Positions 54,584 to 63,323 of a stretch of DNA of 64,000 bases are shown in pieces (position 1 is the stretch's first letter; each line of letters opens with the position of its first letter). A model generated the notes under the pieces. The model was given only the letters and a program-made list of their open reading frames with translations. It did no database searches and was not told where the DNA came from. This DNA comes from JAOAPG01 sp963791575. GTDB lineage: Bacteria; Acidobacteriota; Terriglobia; Terriglobales; Acidobacteriaceae. The stretch is from positions 56,911 to 120,910 of the forward strand of contig CAWBSY010000023.1 in NCBI GenBank assembly GCA_963791575.1. Reading direction: 5' to 3'. The position numbers were made by a program, and so were the translations under genes.

Positions 54584-55574
54584 AGAGTACCCACGCGAAC
54601 GAGATATTCTTCCGATTTTTGAGGGCTTCATGCAGGCGGTCAACGACCGTCTCATGGGTGCTGGGGGCCCAGACCCGATCCTTCGGGTCTACGTTGAGCA
54701 GAATTACCTGCCTTCCCTCCGTCTAGAGAAGAAGACGATCCGTGGGTATCGGGACACCTGGAATTTGCACTGGAAGGAGCGGATCCGAGACTTGGCTTTC
54801 GGCCAGCTCCACCCGGACGTCGCCTTCCGCCTCCTAAAAGAGATTGCCGAGCAGGACGACATCAGCAAAACCACCTTGCAAAGAGTGAAGGCGTTCATGT
54901 CCGGTGTGTATACCCACGCGAGGGAGCATGGCGATTTTCGGGGAGCAAATCCGGTAACCGGGTTGCGGTTGCAGAAAATCAAGGCGCGCCGTGCGAAGAA
55001 AATGCCATTCAATTCCCTCGCCGAGACGCTGGCCTACACTAAAGTGGCAGACGGATTAAGGGCGAAGACGGCAATCGCCACCGCTGGCTTCGCAGGGCTT
55101 ACAGTCAGCGAACTCCAGGGGCTGGATTGGAAGGATCGCTATGACGGCCAGTGGCACGTAGAGAGAAAAGTGGTAGAAGGCAGAACAGGCGATACCAAGA
55201 CTGCGGCTAGGCAAGAAGGCGTGCCGATTATTCCGTATCTCCAGAAGATCACCGACAAATATTGGAAAAGTCTGGGAAGTCCCGCGGAAGGGCCGGTCTT
55301 TGGCAGATGGATGAACAATCTGAAGCGCGACCACATCACCCCTCAGTTAAAGAAAAAGGGGATGAAGTGGAACGGGTGGCACGCTTTTCGCCGTGGCCTA
55401 GCCACCAACTTGCACGACATGGGAGTTCCCACTAAAGTTATACAGAGAGTATGCCGTCACGCCGATGAAGCAACGACGAAGAAGCACTACATCCATGCCA
55501 CAGAACCCGGCGTGCGGAGGGGCATGCGAAAGCTGGAAGCGTCGATAATACGAGAGAAACACGAGAGACGCTAA
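54369..55574 (+). CDS. Tyrosine recombinase/integrase adjacent to tRNA-Thr, catalytic Arg missing
   Basis: Up to 401 residues. N-terminal arm-binding and core-binding domains (about 30-205) and the catalytic domain (about 215-390). Box II is clear (WHAFRRGLATNLHDMG, with HxxR), followed by CRHADEATTKKHYIH containing the His and the nucleophile Tyr. In box I the expected GLR is GLT (AGFAGLTVSELQGLDW), which would disable cleavage. The protein start is uncertain: ATG 54369 overlaps the excisionase gene and no better start is visible. It ends 34 bp before the tRNA-Thr gene. Confidence 0.78.
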   Translation: MLSWADMSVSSGTAPNLTPGGTVAVRAIRHRYQAGQLKPQDGSWYARFYDEVSDGNGEPRSKERWKKLGRIEEYPRERDILPIFEGFMQAVNDRLMGAGGPDPILRVYVEQNYLPSLRLEKKTIRGYRDTWNLHWKERIRDLAFGQLHPDVAFRLLKEIAEQDDISKTTLQRVKAFMSGVYTHAREHGDFRGANPVTGLRLQKIKARRAKKMPFNSLAETLAYTKVADGLRAKTAIATAGFAGLTVSELQGLDWKDRYDGQWHVERKVVEGRTGDTKTAARQEGVPIIPYLQKITDKYWKSLGSPAEGPVFGRWMNNLKRDHITPQLKKKGMKWNGWHAFRRGLATNLHDMGVPTKVIQRVCRHADEATTKKHYIHATEPGVRRGMRKLEASIIREKHERR

Positions 55575-55608
55575 AAGCGTTCACTGTAAATCATTGATTA
55601 TAAAACAT

Positions 55609-55684
55609 GCCGACGTAGCTCAGTTGGTAGAGCAGCCGATTCGTAATCGGCAGGTCAGCGGTTCAAGTCCGCTCGTCGGCTCCA
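55609..55684 (+). tRNA. tRNA-Thr (anticodon CGT), encoded CCA
   Basis: A 76-nt cloverleaf with acceptor stem GCCGACG/CGTCGGC, anticodon stem-loop GCCGA-TTCGTAA-TCGGC, T-arm with GTTCAAGTC, and 3' TCCA. The anticodon CGT reads ACG (Thr). It lies between two convergent integrase genes and is the probable attachment gene for the island. Confidence 0.96.
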
Positions 55685-55708
55685 TTCTTTCAAGCGTCTA
55701 GCGTCAGT

Positions 55709-56897
55709 TCACAGCGACCTGCTGCACGAGGCTATTCTTGCCTCCAACTGATTCATGGCGTCGGTCACAACTTGGGGCACCGTCTTGATATAGCTTCTCT
55801 GCGTCGTGCTGACATCTTCGTGGTGCAGGATAGCTTGGATCACTTTGTCCGGCACTCCGAGTTCATGAAGGTTCGTGGCCAGACCGCGACGATATGCGTG
55901 TCACCACTTCCACTTGATCCCATTTGCCTTGAAAAGGGGTTTGATCACGCGGTCAGCGAGGTTGTCCAAATCCAGCGCCCCACCAATCGTGTTCGGGAAC
56001 ATCCAGCCAGAAGCATTCTCTGACTTGATCGCGTCAAGCAAGAGCCTCAGAGGCTTGATGATCGGAACGACGCCGGGGTCTTCATCATCCTCTTGGGTTT
56101 TGGTCTCATCTTTTAGGTGAGTCCTCCACACCGAGCGCCGGACATTGAGAATATCCCGTCGTCATCTTCCCACCATTGCCCCCAAATCTCGCCCTGACGC
56201 AAACCTGCGAATGGCGCCACTCCAATCGCCGCCCGGACAATACTCTGAGCAATTTCGGGAGTGTACGCGCCATCCCCGACGAGGATGACAATGGGCTTCG
56301 CGGCAGAGAAAAGCTCAAGGTGCTTTTCCACCTCCTCAAGAGTGTAGGCAAGGCGCTTTCGCCCGTGCTTCTTACCCTTGGGGATCGTGACTCCAGTCAT
56401 CGGGTTCACGCCGTCATAGATACCCTTGCGTTTGGCAAACGTGAGCATCGCAGACAGCGTTACCTTAATGTGTTTGTAGGTTCCGTGCGCCAAGTCGCCA
56501 GTGAGTGACTTGTTCGCGCCTTCGGTCTCCCACATAAGGTTTTCACCGTCTACGGTTCTGAAGTCCCTGACGCGACCCTTAACGCGATCTTTGATGTGAC
56601 ACCGCCAAGAATCCTTGCAGCCTTTGACCGTGCTTCCTAGCCAGCCTCTTCTAAATCGCGGGGAAATAAACGTTCTCCACGAAGTCAACGATGCTGACCC
56701 CGACTTCTGATGTGAAGCCGATTCGCTTGAGCCTGTCCATCAACGGATTCTTTAACGGCATGACCTTGCGCTTCTTGGGGTATTCCGTCAGACTGGCTAA
56801 CCGATGGGCAACCGGATTCTTCTTCCCATGCTCGCGATACCTTGACATACCACGCGCCGTGGGACTTAAACAGACTTCCTTGCTGGGTTCTAATCAC
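55709..56897 (-). pseudogene. Second tyrosine recombinase, broken
   Basis: Starts GTG 56897 with AAAGGAGG upstream: IRTQQGSLFKSHGAWYVKV. Frame shifts occur near 56845, 56690 and 56130. The fragments MPLKNPLMDRLKRIGFTSEV, MLTFAKRKGIYDGVNPMTGV and VAPFAGLRQGEIWGQWW (box I Arg present), and NTIGGALDLDNLADRVIKPL, assemble to one integrase. After KWKW a TGA replaces a TGG codon just before HAYRRGLATNLHELG; the rest (LHHEDVSTTQRSYIKT) stays open to 55709. It ends 25 bp after the tRNA. Nonsense and frameshift lesions make it inactive. Confidence 0.8.
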
Positions 56898-57135
56898 ATA
56901 GTTCCTCCTTTTCGTGAGGACCCAGCCCTGCGTTGTTGTTGTAGCCAGCGACGGTCGAGCCAAGCATTGAACTCCGGGGAACCCCAGCGATACCGCCGAT
57001 GCTTCCCGAGCCGGAATACTCGGATGGGATCAGAGGTGCGTGTCGCTTGCTCTGATCCACGACCCAAGATTCTTTGACCTTGAGCCGTTGCGCCAGTTCA
57101 GCGGATGTTAACACCTCGTAGTCAAAAGCGTGACG
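56894..57135 (-). pseudogene. Second excisionase-like HTH gene, frameshifted
   Basis: Fragment one: YEVLTSAELAQRLKVKESWV. After a frameshift near 57050: SDPIRVFRLGKHRRYRWGSP and EFNAWLDRR, ending ATG-TGA where the second integrase starts (ATGTGA overlap). This matches the intact excisionase at 54218 in fold and in its relation to the integrase. The start is not clear. Confidence 0.6.
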
Positions 57136-57470
57136 TAAGGGTAACCTGTCGCCCCAGTCAGATCGGGACGGTTGGTTTGGGCGAAACGAATTGTGGTGGA
57201 ATTCAGTTGAGGACACGAGCGCATCTTGGCAATGAGAGCCGCATACGCTGCTGCCGCGACTGTTCACTCCAGCAACTATCGCAGCGAATTGTGCTGCTTC
57301 CTCCCTGAGATTCGCAGTAGTAACCCACGGCGCAAAAATCGACCCAAGTAATTCTCCAACTTCTTCCGCACGCTGTCCTAGTATTCCGCCGACAATCGTT
57401 TGATGCACTGAGCCAGCAGCCGTTCTGTTGGCTTGTTTCTACTGCTGTCCCTACGCCTCTACCGTGTAGA
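57136..57470. other. Stretch without recognisable gene
   Basis: About 335 bp between the second excisionase remnant and the HTH remnant. Leftward frames give a protein-like run (VVGGILGQ..GELLGSIFAP..) but no start, Shine-Dalgarno or family could be assigned. Confidence 0.35.
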
Positions 57471-57616
57471 GACCCCATCAACGCCGTGTATTTGAGGCTG
57501 GCATGTCATGCGTGGAGATTGCAGTCCAGCTTGGTATCGGCATAGGACAAGTCGCCGCCTACGTTGCGTGGAACACGATGCGAAAACTGTACCATCGTGC
57601 TCGTACCGGAGGTTGA
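57471..57616 (+). pseudogene. HTH (sigma-70 region 4/LuxR-like) C-terminal remnant
   Basis: The rightward frame reads RRVFEAGMSCVEIAVQLGIG, then AAYVAWNTMRKLYHRARTGG, and stops at 57616. The pattern E-I-A-x-x-L-G-I followed by R-K-L-Y-H-R resembles a DNA-binding region 4 or transposon-type HTH. No start codon or N-terminal part is present. Confidence 0.35.
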
Positions 57617-57790
57617 TTGCGGTGGCGTCTGCGCTCTTGTGCTCATTGGTGCTCCACGTTTATTTGAGGCATATTTCCGAAAACATGACAATCAATTTCG
57701 CTGTATTATGGCTACCGTCCGTTTTCAATCGCAATAGGGCTAGCGCTTGATAGCGGATGTAAGATCAGCACGAACGAGTGAGGAGGCTTG

Positions 57791-58564
57791 ATGTCTCAGA
57801 TTGACGTCCCATTGTCGCGCGCGGGTTTTGGACAGACGCAGCGAGCCGACAATTGGTGGGTGCAGCCGCTGGTTGTGTTTCTTGGTTTGTCGGCATTCAT
57901 CGTTTACTCCACTTGGGCTGCGCTGCAAGGGCAGCATTTCCGGTTCGGACCATATCTCTCCCCTTTTTATTCGCCCGAATTGTTCGGCCCTGAGGGTTGG
58001 TTTGGTGCAAAGCCAAGCTGGATTCCTCTTTGGGTGACAGGAGCGATGATCATTCTGTGGGCGCCAGGCGGATTTCGAGTGACGTGCTACTACTATCGCG
58101 GTGCGTATTACAAGGCTTTCTGGGCCGATCCGCCTTCCTGCACCGTGGGTGAGCCGCGGAAGACATATCTCGGCGAACGATCGTTTCCTCTGATCCTGCA
58201 AAACGTCCACCGATACTTTCTATATCTGGCCCTCGTGTTTCTCATAATTCTGGCGCGGGACGTGTGGGATGCTTTCTGGTTCGACGGCCGGTTTGGAATC
58301 GGCGTTGGCACCCTTGTCTTGTTGACGAACCTCGCGCTGCTGACCTCCTACACTGTGGGATGCCATTCCTTTCGTCATCTGGTTGGTGGTTTTCGCGATA
58401 GGTTGGCGGGGGTGCCGGCCCGCAAGCGAGTTTACGATTGCGTGAGTTGCCTGAACCGGCGCCACATGCTGTTTGCCTGGTGCAGCCTCTTCTCGGTAGC
58501 ATTTTCCGATTTGTATGTGCGGATGTGCTCGATGGGTATCTGGACGGATTGGAGGATCGTCTAG
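57791..58564 (+). CDS. sdhC: Succinate dehydrogenase membrane anchor (Sdh1-like SdhC)
   Basis: 257-residue integral membrane protein with about five TM helices, containing conserved His residues (NVHRYFLYLALVFLIIL, VGCHSFRHLVGG) suitable for haem/quinone binding. The size is that of the single-anchor SDH type known from Mycobacterium Sdh1 and several Acidobacteriota. ATG 57791 follows an AGGAGG by 4 nt. The stop overlaps the sdhA GTG by one base, showing operon organisation sdhC-A-B. Confidence 0.85.
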   Translation: MSQIDVPLSRAGFGQTQRADNWWVQPLVVFLGLSAFIVYSTWAALQGQHFRFGPYLSPFYSPELFGPEGWFGAKPSWIPLWVTGAMIILWAPGGFRVTCYYYRGAYYKAFWADPPSCTVGEPRKTYLGERSFPLILQNVHRYFLYLALVFLIILARDVWDAFWFDGRFGIGVGTLVLLTNLALLTSYTVGCHSFRHLVGGFRDRLAGVPARKRVYDCVSCLNRRHMLFAWCSLFSVAFSDLYVRMCSMGIWTDWRIV

Positions 58565-60375
58565 TGGGCGAGTACATCACGCATGAGCATGACGTTCTGA
58601 TCATTGGAGCCGGGGGCGCGGGTCTGCGGGCTGCCATCGAGGCCTCGGCCGCCGGTGTAAAAGTCGCGGTCATTTCGAAATCTCTTCTCGGCAAAGCACA
58701 TACCGTAATGGCCGAGGGTGGAGTAGCGGCGGCGATGGGAAATGTGGACGACCGGGACAGCTGGCGCGTTCACTTTGCCGACACCATGCGCGGCGGTCAA
58801 TACCTGAGTAATTGGCGAATGGCGGAGTTGCATGCCATGGAGGCTCCGGCGCGTGTGCGTGAACTAGAGGCTTGGGGTGCACTTTTTGATCGCACCAGCG
58901 ACGGCCGAATTCTGCAACGAAATTTCGGCGGCCATCGGTATCCTCGGCTCGCGCATGTTGGCGACCGCACCGGACTGGAGATGATCCGCACTCTTCAAGA
59001 CCACGGAATCCATCTCGGTCTCGACGTTTTCATGGAACATACGGTCGTCACGCTGCTGAAGGACGGCGATCGCATCGCGGGCGCGTTTGGTTACGATCGC
59101 GAGCGCGGCCGATTTCACCTGTTCCGCGCCAAAGCCGTGGTGCTGGCGACGGGAGGAATTGGAAGGGCTTACAAGATCACCAGCAATAGTTGGGAATATA
59201 CGGGCGATGGGCATTCGCTCGCATACGATGCCGGTGCGGCGTTGGTAGACATGGAATTTGTGCAGTTCCATCCTACGGGGATGATTTGGCCACCAAGCGT
59301 GCGCGGCATTCTCGTCACGGAAGGAGTGCGCGGCGAGGGAGGAGTGCTGCGTAATCGGAATGGCGAGCGATTCATGTTCAAAGATATTCCGCCACTGTAC
59401 ACCGCTCAGACCGCCGATAACGAAGAAGAAGGATGGCGTTACACACAGGGTGATAAGGACGCAAGGCGTCCGCCTGAGCTGCTGACCCGCGACCATGTGG
59501 CCCGCTGCATCCGGCGGGAGGTGCGAGAAGGGCGGGGCAGTCCGCACGGGGGTGTGTTCCTGGACATTGCGTGGATCAAAGAGAGAATTCCGAATGCGGC
59601 GGAGCATATAAAGAAGAAGCTGCCCAGCATGTATCACCAGTTCAAGCAGCTTGCTGACATCGACATTACCCAGGAGCCGATGGAAGTGGGTCCTACGACC
59701 CACTACATGATGGGAGGCGTCAAGGTGGACGCTGATTCTCAAATGTCGGATGTGACTGGTCTGTTTGCAGCTGGAGAGTGTGCGGCAGGTTTGCATGGTG
59801 CCAATCGGCTCGGCGGAAATTCACTGTCCGATTTATTGGTGTTCGGCAAGCGAGCCGGTGAGTACGCTGCAGCCTATGCGAAAGAGAATTCGCTGGGCGC
59901 GGTGAATACCGATGAACTCGGATCAGCGGAAAAACGAGCGCTGCAGCCCTTCGAGCGCACGGGCTCCGACAATCCATATTTCGTACAACACACGTTGCAG
60001 GACGTGATGCAGGAACTGGTGGGGATCGTGCGTCAGGAACAGGAGATGTTGCAAGCGCTCGAGCGCATTCGAGAATTAGAAGCTGTCAGTCAGCGAGTCG
60101 GCGTGGAGGGAAATCGGGAATACAATGCGGGCTGGCACACGGCACTCGATCTGCACTGCCTGCTGACCGTATCGGAAATTGTTACCCGGGCGGCGCTGGA
60201 GCGCAAAGAGAGCCGGGGGGCGCATTTCCGCGATGACTTTCCCGCCAAGGTCGAGCAGTACGGCGGCTTCAACATCGTGGCCCGAAAAGGCGTGGATGGA
60301 GAAATGCAGCTCACACGCGAGCCCATCCCCCCGATGCGAGAGGATCTGCAGCAAATCATCCAAGAGATGAAGTAA
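58564..60375 (+). CDS. sdhA: Succinate dehydrogenase/fumarate reductase flavoprotein subunit
   Basis: 603-residue flavoprotein. FAD-binding motif LIIGAGGAGLRAAIEASAAG (about 13-32), the flavin-binding SLLGKAHTVMAEGGVAAAM segment with the covalent-FAD type His, catalytic-site VGPTTHYMMGGV and HGANRLGGNSLSDLLVFG. Its substrate is succinate, with electrons passed to SdhB and quinone. The start is GTG 58564 (GGAGG 8 nt upstream), overlapping the sdhC stop; any upstream frame lies within sdhC. SdhB follows by 13 bp. Confidence 0.94.
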   Translation: MGEYITHEHDVLIIGAGGAGLRAAIEASAAGVKVAVISKSLLGKAHTVMAEGGVAAAMGNVDDRDSWRVHFADTMRGGQYLSNWRMAELHAMEAPARVRELEAWGALFDRTSDGRILQRNFGGHRYPRLAHVGDRTGLEMIRTLQDHGIHLGLDVFMEHTVVTLLKDGDRIAGAFGYDRERGRFHLFRAKAVVLATGGIGRAYKITSNSWEYTGDGHSLAYDAGAALVDMEFVQFHPTGMIWPPSVRGILVTEGVRGEGGVLRNRNGERFMFKDIPPLYTAQTADNEEEGWRYTQGDKDARRPPELLTRDHVARCIRREVREGRGSPHGGVFLDIAWIKERIPNAAEHIKKKLPSMYHQFKQLADIDITQEPMEVGPTTHYMMGGVKVDADSQMSDVTGLFAAGECAAGLHGANRLGGNSLSDLLVFGKRAGEYAAAYAKENSLGAVNTDELGSAEKRALQPFERTGSDNPYFVQHTLQDVMQELVGIVRQEQEMLQALERIRELEAVSQRVGVEGNREYNAGWHTALDLHCLLTVSEIVTRAALERKESRGAHFRDDFPAKVEQYGGFNIVARKGVDGEMQLTREPIPPMREDLQQIIQEMK

Positions 60376-60388
60376 TGGAGATGAAGTA

Positions 60389-61138
60389 ATGGCGACAGCC
60401 ACGTTTCGGATCTGGCGCGGTGAAAAAGGCCAAGGAAAGTTCCAGGACCACACCACAGAAGTCTCGGAGGGCATGGTGGTCCTCGATGCTGTGCATCAAA
60501 TACAGGCGGAACAGGCCGGCGATCTTGCGGTGCGCTGGAACTGCAAGGCGGGGAAATGCGGCTCGTGCTCGGCAGAAATCAATGGCATGCCAAAATTAAT
60601 GTGTATGACGCGGCTGAACACGCTCCCGCTGGACAGGCCCGTGACCGTCGAACCCATGAAGGCATTTCCGCACATGAAGGACCTAGTCACGGACGTATCA
60701 TGGAATTACGAGGTAAAGAAGCGCATTCCGAAGTTCCAGCCACGGCAGCCCGATGCGCCTGATGGCACCTGGCGCATTGCGCAGGAGGATGTCGAACGGG
60801 TGCAGGAGTTTCGAAAGTGCATCGAGTGCTATCTTTGCCAGGATGTCTGCCACGTCTTGCGCGACCATCACATGCACGAACAATTCATCGGGCCGCGATT
60901 TCTGGTGTATGCGGCCGCGCTCGAAATGCATCCGTTGGACGTGGGCGATCGCGTTGAAGATCTGAGAAATCAATTCGGCATAGGTCTCTGCAACATCACC
61001 AAGTGCTGTACCAAAGTTTGTCCAGAAAGCATCACGATCACCGACAACGCGATCATCCCGCTCAAGGAACGCGTCGTTGATCGCTTCTTCGATCCCCTGT
61101 CGAGACTGTTCCGGGTATTCAGCAATTCGAAAAGATAG
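60389..61138 (+). CDS. sdhB: Succinate dehydrogenase iron-sulphur subunit
   Basis: 249-residue iron-sulphur protein. [2Fe-2S] cysteines in NCKAGKCGSCSAEINGMPK (about 51-69) plus the downstream Cys; ferredoxin-type clusters CIECYLCQDVC (about 147-157) and CNITKCCTKVCP (about 203-214). It transfers electrons from SdhA to the membrane anchor. The ATG lies 13 bp after the sdhA stop. Confidence 0.94.
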   Translation: MATATFRIWRGEKGQGKFQDHTTEVSEGMVVLDAVHQIQAEQAGDLAVRWNCKAGKCGSCSAEINGMPKLMCMTRLNTLPLDRPVTVEPMKAFPHMKDLVTDVSWNYEVKKRIPKFQPRQPDAPDGTWRIAQEDVERVQEFRKCIECYLCQDVCHVLRDHHMHEQFIGPRFLVYAAALEMHPLDVGDRVEDLRNQFGIGLCNITKCCTKVCPESITITDNAIIPLKERVVDRFFDPLSRLFRVFSNSKR

Positions 61139-61146
61139 GAGATGCT

Positions 61147-61677
61147 ATGCATTTCGAACTGAAATCCATTTCCGAGCAGAGTATTCCCGAAGCGCTCGCG
61201 AAGGTCGAGCGCTACAGACTATTGAATGAACCCAGCCTGGCGGAGAGCATTTGCCTCGATATTCTGGCCATCGTGCCCAATCACCAGCAGGCGCTGATTT
61301 CGCTTCTGCTCGCGCGAACCGACCAATTCGATTCTGATGTTCATGTGAAAGCCGCACAAGAGGTCCTGGCGCAAATTAAGGGCGACTACGAGCGGGCCTA
61401 CTACCAGGGCATCATCTGGGAGCGTTTGGGAAATGCGCGCATTCGTCATGGTAAAACTGGAGCCGGCGCATCCGCATATCACGCTCTGCGGGAAGCAATG
61501 AATCACTATGAGAAGGCCATGAGTTTTGCGATACCCGGAAACGACGATGCCATTCTGCGATGGAACACCTGTGCGCGCGTGATCATGCAGAATCCGGACC
61601 TCCGACCTGTCCCTGAGAATGAGTTCACACACGCGTGGAAGAACGACGAAGCCGGCTCCAGAATCGCAGACGCTTAG
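61147..61677 (+). CDS. Conserved hypothetical protein with TPR-like helices
   Basis: 176 residues, mainly helical. ALAKVERYRLLNEPSLAESI, DILAIVPNHQQALISLLLAR and GIIWERLGNARIRHG resemble tetratricopeptide repeats. AGGAG precedes the ATG, which lies 8 bp after sdhB, so it is co-transcribed with sdhCAB. It may assist complex assembly or be unrelated; no family could be named. Confidence 0.65.
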   Translation: MHFELKSISEQSIPEALAKVERYRLLNEPSLAESICLDILAIVPNHQQALISLLLARTDQFDSDVHVKAAQEVLAQIKGDYERAYYQGIIWERLGNARIRHGKTGAGASAYHALREAMNHYEKAMSFAIPGNDDAILRWNTCARVIMQNPDLRPVPENEFTHAWKNDEAGSRIADA

Positions 61678-61972
61678 CATCCGACACCATCACGTCACCG
61701 CGGTAGTGGAAGTGTGGACCCTTGGATCTAGGGAGCGTTGGGATCGGGTGACGGGCAACCCGTCAGTTGAGAATTCGTGAGCGGCAAGGCTGAACTTCAG
61801 AGTTGCCGACGACTGGCCCAGAATCCACAATTGCCAGCACACTACGGTCTCAACACATTTGGCTTCTCTGATATGAAACTAGACTCATCGGAAACTGGCG
61901 AGATTACATCCTCGAGTCGAGTAACTGCTACTTACTACTAGCGCGGATTCACCTCTTGTTCACACCGCATCG

Positions 61973-62926
61973 CTATGGGATGTTGCTGGCCACGAGTTCC
62001 CAGTTCCTGGTCTCTGCGAACATTTCGCCGGTCCCATTCACAAATGCGGCATGTGCTACTCCATCGCCTTGCAACTGGTCCATAAACCATGCCGTTGGAT
62101 ACCCTAAATATCCATGGACCCCATTGACACAGGGAAACGTGGCATGGGAACAATCCGGCTGGCCCTGCACATCATTGTGATTGGGCCCGATGAGAGTTCC
62201 CTTGACCTTACGCACACTACTAGGCGTTGCATCGTAGAAGGCCTGAACCGATTGTTCTCCAGACGTCTGCGGCGTCTGGGTTGGCGGGGATACCGGAAAA
62301 TCTGCTGATCCGTCAATGAAGAACACTGATCCTGAAGTAAGGTTGGCAGGTTCGAAGCAGTTGGAGCCGAGCGTACACCAGATTCGCGCCGGAAGCTCAA
62401 TTGGGATAACGGTCTTTATCAAACCGGAAGACTTTATTAGAGCGTTACCTGCGCCACCAGCACCTTGCGAATGGCCAAAGGCCCCAATCTGATTGACGTT
62501 GAGTTTGTGGAAGAAGATGCTGGCAGGATCGCTGTTCGCGTGAACCAGGAAATTTGCACCATCCAGTATGGTCTGACCTACGCCGGTTTGTTGGTCTTCG
62601 GTGGCAATCACCGCAAAACCCCAGGAAGCCATATGCCTAAGAAAATAGTCGTACTGGAGTGGTAGTGCGAAGCTTCCGTTTCCCCAAGTGAGAATGGGAT
62701 GCACAAATCCGTTGGCGCCCAGATTGGTTGGGTAATAAAGGTCAAACTTGTTATGCGCTGAATCACAACAAGCACCGCCCGTGCTTACCGTCACCGGCCA
62801 AGGGCCGGCGGCGTAGTACTTGAGCTCAATTGGTTTGGTTGGGTAGTTCGGCGGACTCGTCGGACATGCAACGATGCCCCCGAGAACAACCAGCACAAGA
62901 AAGGATTTGAATGCTTTTTTCCTCAT
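61973..62926 (-). CDS. Lipoprotein alpha/beta hydrolase (dienelactone-hydrolase/PET-hydrolase-like)
   Basis: 317 residues from ATG 62926 (GGAGAGG upstream). A lipoprotein signal ends in a lipobox GIVAC with Cys21 (RKKAFKSFLVLVVLGGIVAC). The alpha/beta-hydrolase nucleophile elbow is GAFGHSQGAGGAG, followed by an Asp/His region (SADFPVSPP, GPNHNDVQG). It resembles chlorophyllase/cutinase-like esterases. An upstream ATG would add 28 residues without a signal. It would act as a surface or periplasmic esterase; the substrate is unknown. Confidence 0.82.
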   Translation of the reverse strand: MRKKAFKSFLVLVVLGGIVACPTSPPNYPTKPIELKYYAAGPWPVTVSTGGACCDSAHNKFDLYYPTNLGANGFVHPILTWGNGSFALPLQYDYFLRHMASWGFAVIATEDQQTGVGQTILDGANFLVHANSDPASIFFHKLNVNQIGAFGHSQGAGGAGNALIKSSGLIKTVIPIELPARIWCTLGSNCFEPANLTSGSVFFIDGSADFPVSPPTQTPQTSGEQSVQAFYDATPSSVRKVKGTLIGPNHNDVQGQPDCSHATFPCVNGVHGYLGYPTAWFMDQLQGDGVAHAAFVNGTGEMFAETRNWELVASNIP

Positions 62927-63323
62927 GGAGCCTCTCCATACAATGGAATGGTGCATGAGACGGCTGTTTCGTTTCAGAAGTGGAACGGTCTCGCTTCTAT
63001 TCAGCAGCACGGTAACTGATTTCGCAGATCACCAACACGCTAGTTCGAGCTTCCGGAAATCCAAGATACTCACTGGAGAAGCATCGCACATGCTCAACCG
63101 CAGCATGCGCAACCACGGGACTTCTGCTGCTCTAACATTCCACCCTTGCCTGCCGGGCCGCGTCGTGTTCGGACCAGTCCCACGGAGTCAACATCAAGCA
63201 ACAGGACTGCGGTACAACGATGTGATGATGCTTCTGGCAAATCTTGACATTACCTATCTCTACTGCTAGCGTGTTCGCAATATTGGATGAACCAATCGAA
63301 CATACCGTTAAGGGGTAACTTTT
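62927..63323. other. Divergent intergenic region, nothing recognised
   Basis: 397 bp between the lipoprotein hydrolase and the GH29 gene, both transcribed away from it. No operator of the types seen elsewhere and no small gene was found. Confidence 0.45.

Larger units (their letters stand above)
48921..57780. mobile_element. Decayed mobile/island region around tRNA-Thr(CGT)
   Basis: A stretch of almost 9 kb filled with broken or truncated genes: SUMF1 and SDR fragments, a multiply frameshifted LysR, a broken membrane protein, virB2-virB3 with truncated virB4, a 384-bp segment between 16-bp inverted repeats, two excisionase-integrase pairs and a tRNA-Thr. Both sides resume intact operons (mgs and sdh). 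Boundaries are approximate, based on where intact genes end. Confidence 0.7.

Noticed and set aside
62874..63269. Long open frame across the divergent promoter of the GH29 gene
   Set aside because: It overlaps the lipoprotein start on the other strand and has no protein-like motifs.
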